A DNA stretch of 22,442 nucleotides, from assembly GCA_019058135.1 (NCBI GenBank), contig JAHLWE010000527.1, positions 1 to 22,442 on the forward strand, read 5' to 3'. The position numbers and the translations under genes are program-made. Each line of letters begins with the position of its first letter. Position 1 is the first letter of the stretch. Shown here one piece after another: positions 1 through 8,076 of the stretch. The notes below the pieces were generated by a model. It searched no databases, was not told where the DNA came from, and saw nothing but the letters and a program-made list of their open reading frames with translations. The stretch comes from Promethearchaeota archaeon (GTDB taxonomy: Archaea > Asgardarchaeota > Lokiarchaeia > Sigyniarchaeales > SOKP01).

Positions 1-1
1 C

Positions 2-82
2 AGCAATATTGGAGATGTAATTAATTTTGCTTTAAGAGTACTTAAAATAAGGTTGAAACGAGAGATTGAGGAAGAAGAATAG
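2..82 (+). CDS. C-terminal end of an unidentified protein (5'-truncated)
   Basis: An open frame enters from the left edge and stops at TAG 80-82, giving 26 residues that end in a run of glutamates (KREIEEEE). The visible part is one amphipathic helix (SNIGDVINFALRVLKIRLK). The 'S..DVI..AL..L' pattern resembles the last helix of ribbon-helix-helix (CopG/Arc-like) DNA-binding proteins, but that is only a guess from a short tail. About 100 AT-rich bases with no signal I recognise separate it from the phosphatase gene. Confidence 0.45.
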   Translation, partial: SNIGDVINFALRVLKIRLKREIEEEE

Positions 83-183
83 AAGAATATAAATTCAAAT
101 GGTTAATTAAAATAAAACTCATAAATCGTAATTTTTAAATCAAATTAATATGTAATCACGTTAAATTTGAGTCATTTTTAAAA

Positions 184-1074
184 ATGATAAAAAAAATATT
201 AGAATCACCTTTTTCTGTAAAAGAGATTAGCTTTAGTGACTTTATTGATATTATTGAAAAGAGCAAGATTATATTTGAAAAGGAACCTTATGTATTAAAA
301 TTGAATGCATCATCTCCCCAAGAAAAAATTCTCATCATAGGAGATATCCATGGAAACCTACCCTCATTAGTTAAAATCAAGGAAAAAATCGATAAAATAA
401 AACCTGAAATAGTTCTTTTTTTAGGAGATATTGTTGACCGAGGGCTTTACCAATTAGAATGTCTATGTTTTATTTTATGCTTAAAAATTACAGAGCCAGA
501 ACGTTATTTTTTACTAAAAGGAAATCATGAAACAATCGAAATTAATCGATATTATGGATTTTTGGATGTTCTTTTGAATCAATTTGGTAATACAAAATAT
601 ATGAAATATCTTTTGGAATTATACAATTCTCTCTCCCTTTGTTCAATAATTAATAAAAAAATATTTTGTGTGCATGGGGGCATTCCTGAAGATATTGAAA
701 TCATCAATAAATTAAAAAAATTGGATAAAAAACCAAATTTGATGAGTGATCCTGAAATCTCTAATGAAGTTTTTCAGATGATATGGAATGATCCTATTGA
801 ACATGAAACAACTCCTTATTTTGTAGATAATTTCAGAGGTGAGGGTATAAAACGATTTGGTTATAAAGCATTTGAAGAATTTATGGTGCATTATGGTTTT
901 AAATCTTTAATTAGATCACATGAAATATTTCCTCCTCAAGGTTATCAATACTTCTTTAATGGTAGATTATTGACGATTTTTTCTTCAAATAATTATCGAG
1001 GTCAATTTGCACCTAATCCAGCAACGATCGCTTTAATTGAAGACTCAAACGTCGAGTTAATCATAATACAATGA
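184..1074 (+). CDS. PPP-family serine/threonine protein phosphatase (PP1/PP2A-like)
   Basis: Metal-dependent phosphoprotein phosphatase, presumably cytosolic and acting on phospho-Ser/Thr. The full PPP signature is present in order: GDIHGN at residues 53-58, GDIVDRG at 81-87, GNHE at 113-116, HGG at 164-166 and RSHE at 244-247. These supply the two-metal ligands and the catalytic His/Asp pair. The C-terminal half has eukaryote-like blocks: an IWNDP stretch near 210, then FSSNNYRG at 266-273, matching the FSAPNYxG loop of PP1/PP2A. At 296 residues it is a bare catalytic domain with about 45 residues in front, and no membrane segment. The ATG lies in an AT-rich context without a clear Shine-Dalgarno. 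The tandem-SH3 gene follows after 52 nt on the same strand, so co-transcription is possible. The fold is certain; the substrate is unknown. Confidence 0.93.
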   Translation: MIKKILESPFSVKEISFSDFIDIIEKSKIIFEKEPYVLKLNASSPQEKILIIGDIHGNLPSLVKIKEKIDKIKPEIVLFLGDIVDRGLYQLECLCFILCLKITEPERYFLLKGNHETIEINRYYGFLDVLLNQFGNTKYMKYLLELYNSLSLCSIINKKIFCVHGGIPEDIEIINKLKKLDKKPNLMSDPEISNEVFQMIWNDPIEHETTPYFVDNFRGEGIKRFGYKAFEEFMVHYGFKSLIRSHEIFPPQGYQYFFNGRLLTIFSSNNYRGQFAPNPATIALIEDSNVELIIIQ

Positions 1075-1126
1075 TTTTTTAAAATAAAATTCCTTAATCA
1101 GGCTTAATTAGTTATATTATTTGAAA

Positions 1127-1480
1127 ATGAAAGTAATTAAATGCCAAGTAATATCAGACTATAAATCTGCTTTTTCTGATCCGTTAATAATTGTTAAAGA
1201 TGAGATTTTAACAATTAGTATGAAAGAAACCGAGTGGAAAGAATGGTTATGGTGTATTAACCAATTTGGTAAAGGAGGATGGGTCCCAGAAAATTATATT
1301 AAGAGATTAAATGATAAAAAATGTAAAGCTCTTAGAGATTATGATGCAACTGAACTTACTGTGGAAATTGGAGAAGAAATAATAATTAACAATGAAGTAA
1401 GCGGTTGGGCTTGGGTTACCAACAAGAAAGGTAAAAGTGGTTGGGTACCATTAGAAAATATACAAATAATTCAAAATTAA
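1127..1480 (+). CDS. tandem SH3-domain protein
   Basis: A 117-residue protein made almost entirely of two SH3 domains. The first (about 4-62 from ATG 1127) opens with CQVISDY and ends GGWVPENYI. The second (about 68-114) opens with the ALYDY-like string ALRDYDA and ends SGWVPLENI. Both keep the Trp pair and the GWVPxxxI ending typical of SH3 ligand-binding folds. There is no signal peptide or membrane segment, so it is likely a cytosolic adaptor or binding protein. The frame is open back to a TTG at 1121, but ATG 1127 is the more natural start. It lies 52 nt downstream of the PPP phosphatase, which hints at a signalling pair. Related stand-alone SH3 proteins also occur in bacteria, so eukaryote-type function cannot be assumed. 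Ligand unknown. Confidence 0.82.
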   Translation: MKVIKCQVISDYKSAFSDPLIIVKDEILTISMKETEWKEWLWCINQFGKGGWVPENYIKRLNDKKCKALRDYDATELTVEIGEEIIINNEVSGWAWVTNKKGKSGWVPLENIQIIQN

Positions 1481-1492
1481 TTTTATGAAAAA

Positions 1493-1936
1493 TTAAAGAA
1501 TTAATTCTGGAAATTTTTCAATTAGTTCTGGGTATTTCTTTATTTCATTTTTCCATCTATCTTCTGCATCAATATCTAATATTATATTATACTGCTTAAT
1601 TGTTTTCTCTGTTGGAACATAAATATCTGCGCTTATTTCTACATCATTTTTAAGAAAAACCTTAGTTGCAATTCGAGAATAAAGTCCTAATTTTACTCCT
1701 TCAAAAGTGTCAAGTCGAATTAATTGATCAAAATTTACATCAAATTTCAAACCCCAAAATTGTGCATTTTTATCTGGCAAAACGTATGGAAACCAATTCC
1801 CTGGGGGTAATATTCTTCTATAATTTTTTACTAAACACACTTCAACATTTTCATAATTTTTCCATAGATTATTAGTGATAAATGTTCCATATGCTACTAA
1901 TGTAGCCAACGGTTGAGAGTGTGAATTGTTTTTCAT
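1493..1936 (-). CDS. gamma-glutamylcyclotransferase-like (AIG2-like/GGCT fold) protein
   Basis: A 147-residue protein with GGCT/AIG2-like hallmarks: the N-terminal substrate loop AYGTF at 15-19 (family consensus VYGTL), and the block LDTFEG at 75-80 with YSR at 86-88. In the family the Glu of the 'D..EG....Y.R' block is the catalytic base that turns gamma-glutamyl compounds into 5-oxoproline. The core ends near residue 115; the last 30 residues are charged helix. No membrane segment. It converges with the SH3 gene, with 12 nt between the two stops, and is followed upstream by the Sm-like gene on the same strand. The fold call is good; the substrate (glutathione-type, gamma-glutamylamine or other) cannot be told from sequence. 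Confidence 0.78.
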   Translation of the reverse strand: MKNNSHSQPLATLVAYGTFITNNLWKNYENVEVCLVKNYRRILPPGNWFPYVLPDKNAQFWGLKFDVNFDQLIRLDTFEGVKLGLYSRIATKVFLKNDVEISADIYVPTEKTIKQYNIILDIDAEDRWKNEIKKYPELIEKFPELIL

Positions 1937-2017
1937 ATTGTTCCAAATAAAAGTAAACTTTAAAATTTTCTAAATTTATTAAAAATGAGTTAAAATTTTT
2001 AGAGAAATTATTTAAAT

Positions 2018-2254
2018 CTATAATATTTCAGACGCATCTGGTTTAATGAACAATAGATTATTGCCTCTTATGAAGATCTCAGAATATTTGGCTACAGCGG
2101 CTCCATCCATAAATTCTGTGGCATCTTCTATTATCATATTCATATAAGAGTCAATTTCTTTCATTTTACCTCGGTATTCCGTTCCGTCTTTTAATCTTAG
2201 TAGAATAACGGAATTTACTGCCTTTTCTAGAATTTTGAGTGGGTCTCGTTCCAT
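2018..2254 (-). CDS. archaeal Sm-like (LSm) RNA-binding protein
   Basis: A 78-residue single-domain protein with both Sm motifs. Sm1 covers about residues 13-44 (VILLRLKDGTEYRGKM, then D35 and YMN 37-39). Sm2 is IRGNNLLFI at 62-70, whose Arg-Gly-Asn forms the RNA-binding pocket together with Asn39. Archaeal Sm proteins assemble into heptameric or hexameric rings that bind U-rich RNA in RNA processing. The length is normal and the ATG start gives a standard N-terminal helix. It is divergent from the methyltransferase gene across a 127-nt AT-rich promoter region. Eukaryotic SmD/LSm ancestors belong to this family, but nothing here points to a particular eukaryotic paralogue. Confidence 0.95.
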   Translation of the reverse strand: MERDPLKILEKAVNSVILLRLKDGTEYRGKMKEIDSYMNMIIEDATEFMDGAAVAKYSEIFIRGNNLLFIKPDASEIL

Positions 2255-2310
2255 TTTATTAAATTACCTGATAATTTTTCTCTTTGATTAAAAACAATAA
2301 TTAAATATAA

Positions 2311-2317
2311 TTATATA
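2311..2317 (-). promoter_or_regulatory. candidate TATA box for the Sm-like gene
   Basis: On the minus strand this reads TATATAA within GAGTATATAATTATA, about 57 nt before the ATG at 2254. With the usual 25-nt archaeal TATA-to-start distance it predicts a short leader of about 30 nt. No convincing BRE was identified, and in DNA this AT-rich TATA-like strings are common. Confidence 0.35.
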
Positions 2318-2381
2318 CTCTTAAAAAATACTCTTAAATTAAAATCTTTTTAATTTTTTTACGTTATTAATTTCAATTAGA

Positions 2382-2960
2382 ATGAGAAATTTGAATGCAA
2401 AAAAATTGGATAAGAAGAAAAAGATTATTGAGGATTATAATTCTTCTGCCTTAATAATTTATGATAAACGATATAGAATAATTCAAAATTATAAATTCAA
2501 GTTATTAATTGAAAATCTTGTTTTCAAAAGCGGAATTTATCTAGATGCAGGTTCTGGAACAAATTTATTTTTAGATTACCTCAATAAAGAAAAGATTACA
2601 AGAAATATTAGATTAATTGGTTTAGACATATCTTTTAATATGCTAAAGATTGCAAAAAAAAAACAAAAAAACTCTTATTTAATCTTGGGAGATATTGAAA
2701 ATCTTCCATTCAAAAGTAATCTTTTTGCGGGTTTTATTTCCATTACCTCATTTCAGAATCTTCCTGATATTAGGAAGGGAATGGAAGAAATAAATCGAGT
2801 TTTTAAGAGAAGCGGATTATTAGCCATTACAATTTTAAAAAAAAGCTTCAATTTAAATGAAATTAAAAAATTATTTCAACCACATTTTCAAGATTTAAAT
2901 TATATATATGATAATAAATGCGAAGATTGGATTATTTTTAAAAATATCAAAGATGATTAA
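2382..2960 (+). CDS. class I SAM-dependent methyltransferase (Methyltransf_11-like)
   Basis: A 192-residue Rossmann-fold methyltransferase. Motif I is LDAGSGT at 54-60, the acidic residue closing strand 2 is D82 in GLDIS, and motif III is GDIENLPF at 103-110. A helix-strand block follows (EEINRVFKRSGLLAITIL), typical of small-molecule or ubiE-type methyltransferases. The lysine-rich N-terminus plus YDKRY (27-31) is a common lead-in for this group. The beta-sheet C-terminus is short, so the protein is near minimal size. Start is the ATG directly after AATTAGA. It converges with RIO2 (17 nt between stops) and shares a divergent promoter region with the Sm-like gene. No substrate-specific motif is visible. 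Confidence 0.85.
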   Translation: MRNLNAKKLDKKKKIIEDYNSSALIIYDKRYRIIQNYKFKLLIENLVFKSGIYLDAGSGTNLFLDYLNKEKITRNIRLIGLDISFNMLKIAKKKQKNSYLILGDIENLPFKSNLFAGFISITSFQNLPDIRKGMEEINRVFKRSGLLAITILKKSFNLNEIKKLFQPHFQDLNYIYDNKCEDWIIFKNIKDD

Positions 2961-2977
2961 GATCTTGAATAAATATT

Positions 2978-3850
2978 TTAAGAAATAATAGATTTCAAAA
3001 TTTCTTCGGTATTACTCTCTACTTTAAATCTCTTTTTAAAAAATAAACATATGTTTTTAATATCCCTTTTCAAAATTGATAATCCATTAGGATGGCTCTT
3101 GGGGATCCACTGTGGCCAATCAATGATCAGAATATCACCTTCAGAATTTATTAAGACATTAAATTCTCCGAGATCTCCGTGAATTATACCCACATTTTTA
3201 TAAATAATACTTATTTGATTAATTATATCTTCAAAAATAAATACCGGATCTTCTATATCGATGAGATTATTAAGTTCTGTTCCTTCAATATATTCCATTA
3301 TTATAATATGACGATTGATACCAATCGGTTTTGGAATATTTAGTCCTAATGGAGCAATTTTTGAAAGGGCTTCATATTCTCGCATAGCAGCAAGTCGATT
3401 AATGTAAAGCCAAGAAAAATGGCGTCTTTCACCGACAAATATTCTTAATTGTTTTACCTTTCGGAAACTTGTCCGACCTATTCTAAAAATTTTCATAGTC
3501 ATTTCTTCATTATCATCGTTTATGCACTTATATACATCTGCTTCTTTTCCTTTCCCAATCTCTACCCCGAGTTGAGAAATTATTCCTTGTCCAACTAAGA
3601 TATGAAAAGCGAGCATATCATACCCAATTGAATTTAATTTATAACTGGTTTCACCTGTAGAATCACGAATTATTAAATTATTTTTATGAATTTTATTGAG
3701 ACGGAATAAAACTTCCTCCATTTTCAATTTAGAAAAAAAGCAGATATTACTCATTTTTACGGTGGCAGCTCTTCTCATACCCCGTTCAATCGCTCTTAAT
3801 ACGCGGAAATCTTCCTTTTCCATTGATTTTATAATTTTAGCTACTTCCAA
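2978..3850 (-). CDS. rio2: RIO2-type atypical serine kinase/ATPase
   Basis: Atypical kinase/ATPase acting in late small-subunit ribosome maturation. Residues 10-90 form the RIO2-specific N-terminal winged helix (EDFRVLRAIERGMRR, then SIGYDMLAF). The kinase core has the nucleotide loop GKGKEADVY at 99-107, with the ATP-binding Lys at about 120 (MKIFRIG). The catalytic loop is HGDLGEFNV at 224-232 with D226 and N231, and the metal-binding Asp244 lies in IDWPQ, the RIO counterpart of DFG. The frame starts at TTG 3850. An in-frame ATG at 3823 would remove nine residues, but homologues usually have a few residues before the EDFRVL helix, so the TTG start is kept as plausible. At 290 residues it has archaeal length, without the long eukaryotic C-terminal tail. 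Confidence 0.95.
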   Translation of the reverse strand: MEVAKIIKSMEKEDFRVLRAIERGMRRAATVKMSNICFFSKLKMEEVLFRLNKIHKNNLIIRDSTGETSYKLNSIGYDMLAFHILVGQGIISQLGVEIGKGKEADVYKCINDDNEEMTMKIFRIGRTSFRKVKQLRIFVGERRHFSWLYINRLAAMREYEALSKIAPLGLNIPKPIGINRHIIIMEYIEGTELNNLIDIEDPVFIFEDIINQISIIYKNVGIIHGDLGEFNVLINSEGDILIIDWPQWIPKSHPNGLSILKRDIKNICLFFKKRFKVESNTEEILKSIIS

Positions 3851-3962
3851 ACCTTAGTTTCTCTTTAATTTATATTGTAAATATACTCAATTTAACTAAT
3901 ACAATTGAAATAATTTATTATTAAGGTAAATCATGATTGAATATTTAAGGTATTATTTTTCA

Positions 3963-4721
3963 TCAAGCTTTTGAATGTTTGAATATCCAAAAAATAGAGT
4001 ATATAGTAGGGAAAACCAAGATTATAATTCCAATAAAATTTATAAGTAAAAATATTCCTAAATCACTTTTAGAAATTAAATATATTATTGTCGTCGAGCC
4101 AGATTGAAATAAGAAAAGAAAAATTCCTTGGGAGATATATAGTAGAAAACCTATTGACATAATAACCCCAATCACTGCTATTATAATTGATATAATGCGA
4201 TTTATTATGAAGGATAGGGCTTGATTTCCAATAAAAATAAGGAGAAATATGATAATTAAAATTTGAGAAGTTAAAATCCACCTATCATATATTTGTGCAT
4301 TAATTTGTAAGCTTCCATTTGTTTGAACCCATGATAATGACGATAATAGGTTAAGATAATATATAAATGAGAGAATAGTTCCAATTAGTCCGAATATCAG
4401 ATAAAGTTTTAAATAAATGGTTCTCTTCAAGATTATTTTCTCTTTTTTACCAAATTTTTTCAATAAGTTCATTAATTGTGTATGAATTTCTGGTGGAATG
4501 TTATCTTTTAAAATTTTAAGTTTAAAATTTTGATACTTCTCTTGTATTAATGATAGTGATTTAAAACCAATCTCCTTCTTTTTCTTTTTTGATTTTGGAC
4601 CTTGCCATAAATATACAATTTTATTCTTCTCATCTAAAAATATTGCAAGATCATGAAGTAAAAGGCTGGTTTCTTCTTCAACCCAGTTTTCTAAATTTTC
4701 ATCAAAAATAAATGTTTTCAT
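3963..4721 (-). CDS. multi-pass membrane protein with a gelsolin/ADF-H-like N-terminal domain
   Basis: A 252-residue protein in two parts. Residues 1-95 are soluble: HDLAIFLDE (23-31), then KIVYLWQGP (34-42), a lysine-rich helix lead KSKKKKKE, a helix to about 62 and FKLKILKDNIPPE (66-78). The pattern 'FLD..n.iylW.G....k', a helix, then a final strand is that of a gelsolin repeat. Residues 103-247 hold four or five hydrophobic segments (about 103-125, 148-168, 172-206, 221-247) with little polar loop, ending KHSKA. The gelsolin-like reading is inference from pattern; Asgard archaea are known to encode gelsolin-domain proteins alongside actins. The gene begins 37 nt after the porB stop on the same strand, so read-through from the por operon is possible. 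Membrane topology is certain, domain identity tentative. Confidence 0.7.
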   Translation of the reverse strand: MKTFIFDENLENWVEEETSLLLHDLAIFLDEKNKIVYLWQGPKSKKKKKEIGFKSLSLIQEKYQNFKLKILKDNIPPEIHTQLMNLLKKFGKKEKIILKRTIYLKLYLIFGLIGTILSFIYYLNLLSSLSWVQTNGSLQINAQIYDRWILTSQILIIIFLLIFIGNQALSFIINRIISIIIAVIGVIMSIGFLLYISQGIFLFLFQSGSTTIIYLISKSDLGIFLLINFIGIIILVFPTIYSIFWIFKHSKA

Positions 4722-4758
4722 GTATAGGATTTGTAATTAAATTGTTATTATTAAAATT

Positions 4759-5682
4759 TTAAAGAAGTTGTGTAGTTAAATTTTTACTTTTAATATATTC
4801 CCATGACTGATTAATATAGCGTTTATATTCTTCTATTTGTTCATTGCTTAATCTATTAAATCTCTTTTGAGTGGACAAATACTCTACAATTGGTTTTCGC
4901 TTTGCTGGATCTAAAAGCCTTTTACTTGGGGTAGATAATGAGAACTTTCCGTTTTCAATCTCATATAATGGCCAAAATCCCGTTTCAACAGCTAATTTTC
5001 CCATTTTAATCGTATCTTTTGTGGAAAATCCCCAACCTGGTGGGCAAGGAGATAAAATATGAATATATTTTGTTCCCTTAATTTCCTTAGCTCTTTTGAA
5101 TTTTGCATAAATATCTAATGGATAAGCTGCGCAAGAAGTTGCAACGTAAGGAATATCATGGGCTTCTAAAATTTTTGGCATATTTTTTTTATGTTCTGTT
5201 TTTCCATATATTGGAGTTGTTGTAGTAAATGAACCATAAGGAGTAGATCCGGAACGCTGAACACCAGTATTCATATAAGCTTCATTATCATAGCAAGCAT
5301 AAATAAAATTGGTTCTTCTTTCTGCCGCTCCGCTTAAACCTTGAATTCCAATATCCGTAGTCCCCCCATCACCCGCGAATGCAACACAGGTAACCTTATC
5401 ATCTTTTCCCATAGCTTCCAAGGCTGCCTCGATTCCACTTGCGCTTGCTGCTACAGTAGCAAATGGTGTATTAAGAACTGATATTTTATCAACACTTGTA
5501 AATCCTTGCATCCCATGCAACACAGTAAGACATGAAGCAGGAACTGTAATAATTGTATTGGGACCTAGAGCTTTTAAAGCTGTGCGATATATAAGTGATA
5601 ATCCACAACCAGCGCACATACGATTCCCGGGTAATAAAAATTCCTCTTCAGGAATGTCATATAATTTAACTTTATCAGCCAT
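4759..5682 (-). CDS. porB: pyruvate:ferredoxin oxidoreductase, beta subunit (TPP-binding)
   Basis: Catalytic thiamine-pyrophosphate subunit of the CoA-acylating 2-oxoacid:ferredoxin oxidoreductase, making acetyl-CoA, CO2 and reduced ferredoxin from pyruvate. The TPP/Mg site is GDGGTTDIG at 104-112 with YDNEAYMNTG at 131-140. Four cysteines that should hold the proximal 4Fe-4S cluster are C23 and C26 (CAGCG), C51 (PASCL) and C213 (SPCPPGWG). Length, 307 residues, is normal. Its ATG lies 3 nt after the porA stop, with a strong AAGGAGG Shine-Dalgarno overlapping the end of porA. It is the last por gene. Pyruvate is the likely substrate, although branched-chain 2-oxoacid enzymes (VOR) share all these motifs. 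Confidence 0.95.
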   Translation of the reverse strand: MADKVKLYDIPEEEFLLPGNRMCAGCGLSLIYRTALKALGPNTIITVPASCLTVLHGMQGFTSVDKISVLNTPFATVAASASGIEAALEAMGKDDKVTCVAFAGDGGTTDIGIQGLSGAAERRTNFIYACYDNEAYMNTGVQRSGSTPYGSFTTTTPIYGKTEHKKNMPKILEAHDIPYVATSCAAYPLDIYAKFKRAKEIKGTKYIHILSPCPPGWGFSTKDTIKMGKLAVETGFWPLYEIENGKFSLSTPSKRLLDPAKRKPIVEYLSTQKRFNRLSNEQIEEYKRYINQSWEYIKSKNLTTQLL

Positions 5683-5685
5683 TTT

Positions 5686-6942
5686 TTATTTTACCTCCTT
5701 TTGTAAGAAATCCAGTTCATCAAGTTTTAATCCAATAAATTCTGTTTGTTCAGAATACTCATTTTTTTTCTCTAAGTCAATCGCTCTATAAACTCCATTG
5801 ATTAGATCCTCAGCATTTACATCTCTACCACCTAGTCCTACAATGTATCCTTTGATAAACGGTCTATTTTTCGATTGGTACAATGCACTCTTCAATTCAT
5901 AACAGAGAATTCCTTCATAACCATAACCGATGTCTCTATCGAACACTACTATTAATTTTGCATCTTTAAAAAGTTCCCGAAGATATTTAGTGGGAAAAGG
6001 TCTGAATAATTTTAAACTTATAAGCCCAATTTTTACGCCTTTTTCTCTCAATTTGTCGATAGCTAAACGTGATTCTGAAGCAACAGAACCAACTGCAAAA
6101 ATATACATCTCGGCATCTTCTGCTCTATACGTTTTATAAATTCCATTTCCATAGGAACGACCGAATTTTTCTGCAAATAAATCATGAACTTCTTTAACTT
6201 TATTTATAGAATTTTCTATAGAGCGTTGAAGTGAATATCGAAACTCATAATACCCAGGTGCAGTTCCCTCCGCTCTTTTAACTATATGTGGAGTTGTAAC
6301 AGGACAAACTCCCATTACAACATTCATATCTCCTAAGTTAAGATGATGCTTCAATGGGGGTAAAAATTCATCAATTTTTTTTTGGGGTTCCAATTTAACT
6401 AACATGGAGGTATGGGATAATATATATCCGTCATAATTTACAAAAATTGGGACATAAACACTGGGATCTTCTGCAATTCTATATGCTTGCAAGTTAGTAT
6501 CATAAATTTCTTGATTATCTTCGCAAAACATTTGTATCCATCCTGTATCCCTAACTGTGAATGCATCTTGGTGATCAGTCCACACAGACCATGGTGCTCC
6601 AACAGATCTCATAGCAATATTCATAACAATAGGTAAGCGATTTCCTGCCGCCCAACATAAAATTTCATACATTAATAATAATCCATGAGAAGATGTTGCA
6701 GTATACACTCGAACGCCTGTGGCAGATGCCGCCACACATGCGGTGAGAGCAGATTGTTCTGATTCTACTCTAACCATACGTGCATTTAACTCCCCATTTT
6801 CTATAAAAAATGAAATTTTTTCAACGACTGGACTCTGTGGTGTGATGGGATATGCTGCTACAACTTGAACTCTAGCACCCTTACATGCATTAGCTGCTGC
6901 ATGATTTCCGGTCATAACTTGATATTCTTCCACGCTTGTCAT
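5686..6942 (-). CDS. porA: pyruvate:ferredoxin oxidoreductase, alpha subunit
   Basis: Large subunit of the POR complex. It has the pyrimidine-binding domain: AYPITPQSP at 30-38, RVESEQSAL at 58-66 (Glu for TPP activation), the segment TATSSHGLLLM at 81-91, and the domain-II hinge KLFRPFP at 311-317 followed by the GxGYEG region. Length is 418 residues. Its start overlaps the end of porD by 4 nt (ATGA), a sign of translational coupling, and GAGGAG lies about 8 nt before the ATG. Together with porB it forms the TPP active site at the subunit interface. Substrate specificity for pyruvate rather than 2-oxoisovalerate is inferred. Confidence 0.95.
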   Translation of the reverse strand: MTSVEEYQVMTGNHAAANACKGARVQVVAAYPITPQSPVVEKISFFIENGELNARMVRVESEQSALTACVAASATGVRVYTATSSHGLLLMYEILCWAAGNRLPIVMNIAMRSVGAPWSVWTDHQDAFTVRDTGWIQMFCEDNQEIYDTNLQAYRIAEDPSVYVPIFVNYDGYILSHTSMLVKLEPQKKIDEFLPPLKHHLNLGDMNVVMGVCPVTTPHIVKRAEGTAPGYYEFRYSLQRSIENSINKVKEVHDLFAEKFGRSYGNGIYKTYRAEDAEMYIFAVGSVASESRLAIDKLREKGVKIGLISLKLFRPFPTKYLRELFKDAKLIVVFDRDIGYGYEGILCYELKSALYQSKNRPFIKGYIVGLGGRDVNAEDLINGVYRAIDLEKKNEYSEQTEFIGLKLDELDFLQKEVK

Positions 6943-7235
6943 AATTCACTCTCCTCGACCATTTTTATTGCTTTTGGCGGACACACTTCCGCACAAATTC
7001 CACAACCTTTACAATATTCATAATTTATTTTTGGAGGGATTGTTCGGCTTATAATAGGCTCGGGACAATATAACCAACAAAAGTGACAAACATCTTTATT
7101 CATTTTCACAACACTACATTTATCAAGATCTATTTTTGGCTTGAATCTACTCCAAGAACCAGTTTTTCCAGCCTCTCCCACAACTGGCTTTTGAATGGAT
7201 GCTAATATTATTTCATGAACTTTTTGATCAACCAT
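6939..7235 (-). CDS. porD: pyruvate:ferredoxin oxidoreductase, delta subunit (2x[4Fe-4S] ferredoxin)
   Basis: A 98-residue ferredoxin subunit that wires the POR active site to free ferredoxin. The second cluster is canonical: C75-x2-C78-x2-C81-x3-C85-P. The first has unusual spacing, C40-x9-C50-x2-C53-x3-C57-P (DKC..., then VCHFCWLYCPE), with seven extra residues between the first and second Cys. All eight cysteines are still present, so both clusters can form. The N-terminal 35 residues end in the GSWSRFKP lead typical of por/vor delta subunits. The start has an AAGGAAG Shine-Dalgarno. It lies between porC (85-nt gap) and porA (4-nt overlap), the usual archaeal C-D-A-B order. Confidence 0.94.
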   Translation of the reverse strand: MVDQKVHEIILASIQKPVVGEAGKTGSWSRFKPKIDLDKCSVVKMNKDVCHFCWLYCPEPIISRTIPPKINYEYCKGCGICAEVCPPKAIKMVEESEL

Positions 7236-7320
7236 TTTTCTTCCTTTTTATTTTTTTTACGATTTTTTTCTTAATAATTGAAATACAGACTGAAATTAGA
7301 ATTAGTATAAAGGATTTATT

Positions 7321-7926
7321 TCAAAAATTGAGGAGCATTGTAAGTTTTACTGCCTCTTCAGCAAGAAAACTGTTAGATTCTCCCTTTTTTTCCCCCATTA
7401 CTTTTATTATAGCTTTTTTCATGGATTCCAAATCAATAGAATCTAAAGCCTTTGTTAATACCCCTAAAATCGGTGTATTAACTATGGGAATATCTTCTAA
7501 ATACAGATCTCTTTCAATACAAAATTTATTAATATTTGCAGATGCAATTTTTATGTTATTAGTGATATTATAAAAATTCTTTAATTCTTCAGGTGTTTTT
7601 TCAGAATTAATTATTAATATTCCATTTTCTTTAATATTTTTAATAATATCCGGAGTTATAACCGTCTCATCTAAAACAATAGCAATATCTGGACGTTTAA
7701 TTTGCGCTCGAGTCCAAATTTTTTTATTTTTTGAAATACGAGCAAATGCCTGAACTGGAGCTCCTCTCCGTTCAGCTCCAAATGATGGAAATGCAACAAC
7801 ATCCTTATAGTTACCACTTATGTAGGCTGCTTCTACTATTATTTGGGATGCTAATACACATCCTTGACCTCCTCGGCCATAAAAAACAATCTCAGTTATT
7901 TCTTCTGCATCCGACATTATTTGCAA
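7321..7926 (-). CDS. porC: pyruvate:ferredoxin oxidoreductase, gamma subunit
   Basis: First gene of the por cluster. The gamma subunit has the signature YGRGGQG at 16-22, followed by the helix LASQIIVEAA, then FPSFGAERRGAPV at 46-58 and a conserved DETV near 86. In this enzyme family the gamma domain helps bind CoA and completes the complex. Length is 201 residues. The frame opens with TTG 7926, while ATG 7917 gives MSDAEEIT. A GGAG motif lies 5 nt before the TTG and 14 nt before the ATG, so either could be used. The 150-nt gap to the next upstream gene presumably carries the operon promoter. Confidence 0.94.
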   Translation of the reverse strand: MQIMSDAEEITEIVFYGRGGQGCVLASQIIVEAAYISGNYKDVVAFPSFGAERRGAPVQAFARISKNKKIWTRAQIKRPDIAIVLDETVITPDIIKNIKENGILIINSEKTPEELKNFYNITNNIKIASANINKFCIERDLYLEDIPIVNTPILGVLTKALDSIDLESMKKAIIKVMGEKKGESNSFLAEEAVKLTMLLNF

Positions 7927-8076
7927 CTAAACTCCTATTTTTTTAAAAAAGTTAGATATTCAAGGTAATGTCTTAAAGAATATTAAAAAAAAGTTAAAAA
8001 TTTTTGGATAATGATATGAAAATTTTTTTATGGGTTTTCAATAATTTTTTATGCTTCTTTAATTGTATTTCAAAAT

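Noticed and set aside
1666..1875. Plus-strand ORF inside the cyclotransferase gene, and similar opposite-strand ORFs within por, mutS, mutL and the secreted-protein gene
   Set aside because: Each overlaps a gene with clear family motifs and shows no domain, start signal or plausible protein composition of its own.
4069..4281. Second-frame minus-strand ORF within the gelsolin-like membrane gene
   Set aside because: It is an alternate frame of the membrane-coding region, rich in Phe, Asn and Tyr because of AT content, with no independent support.
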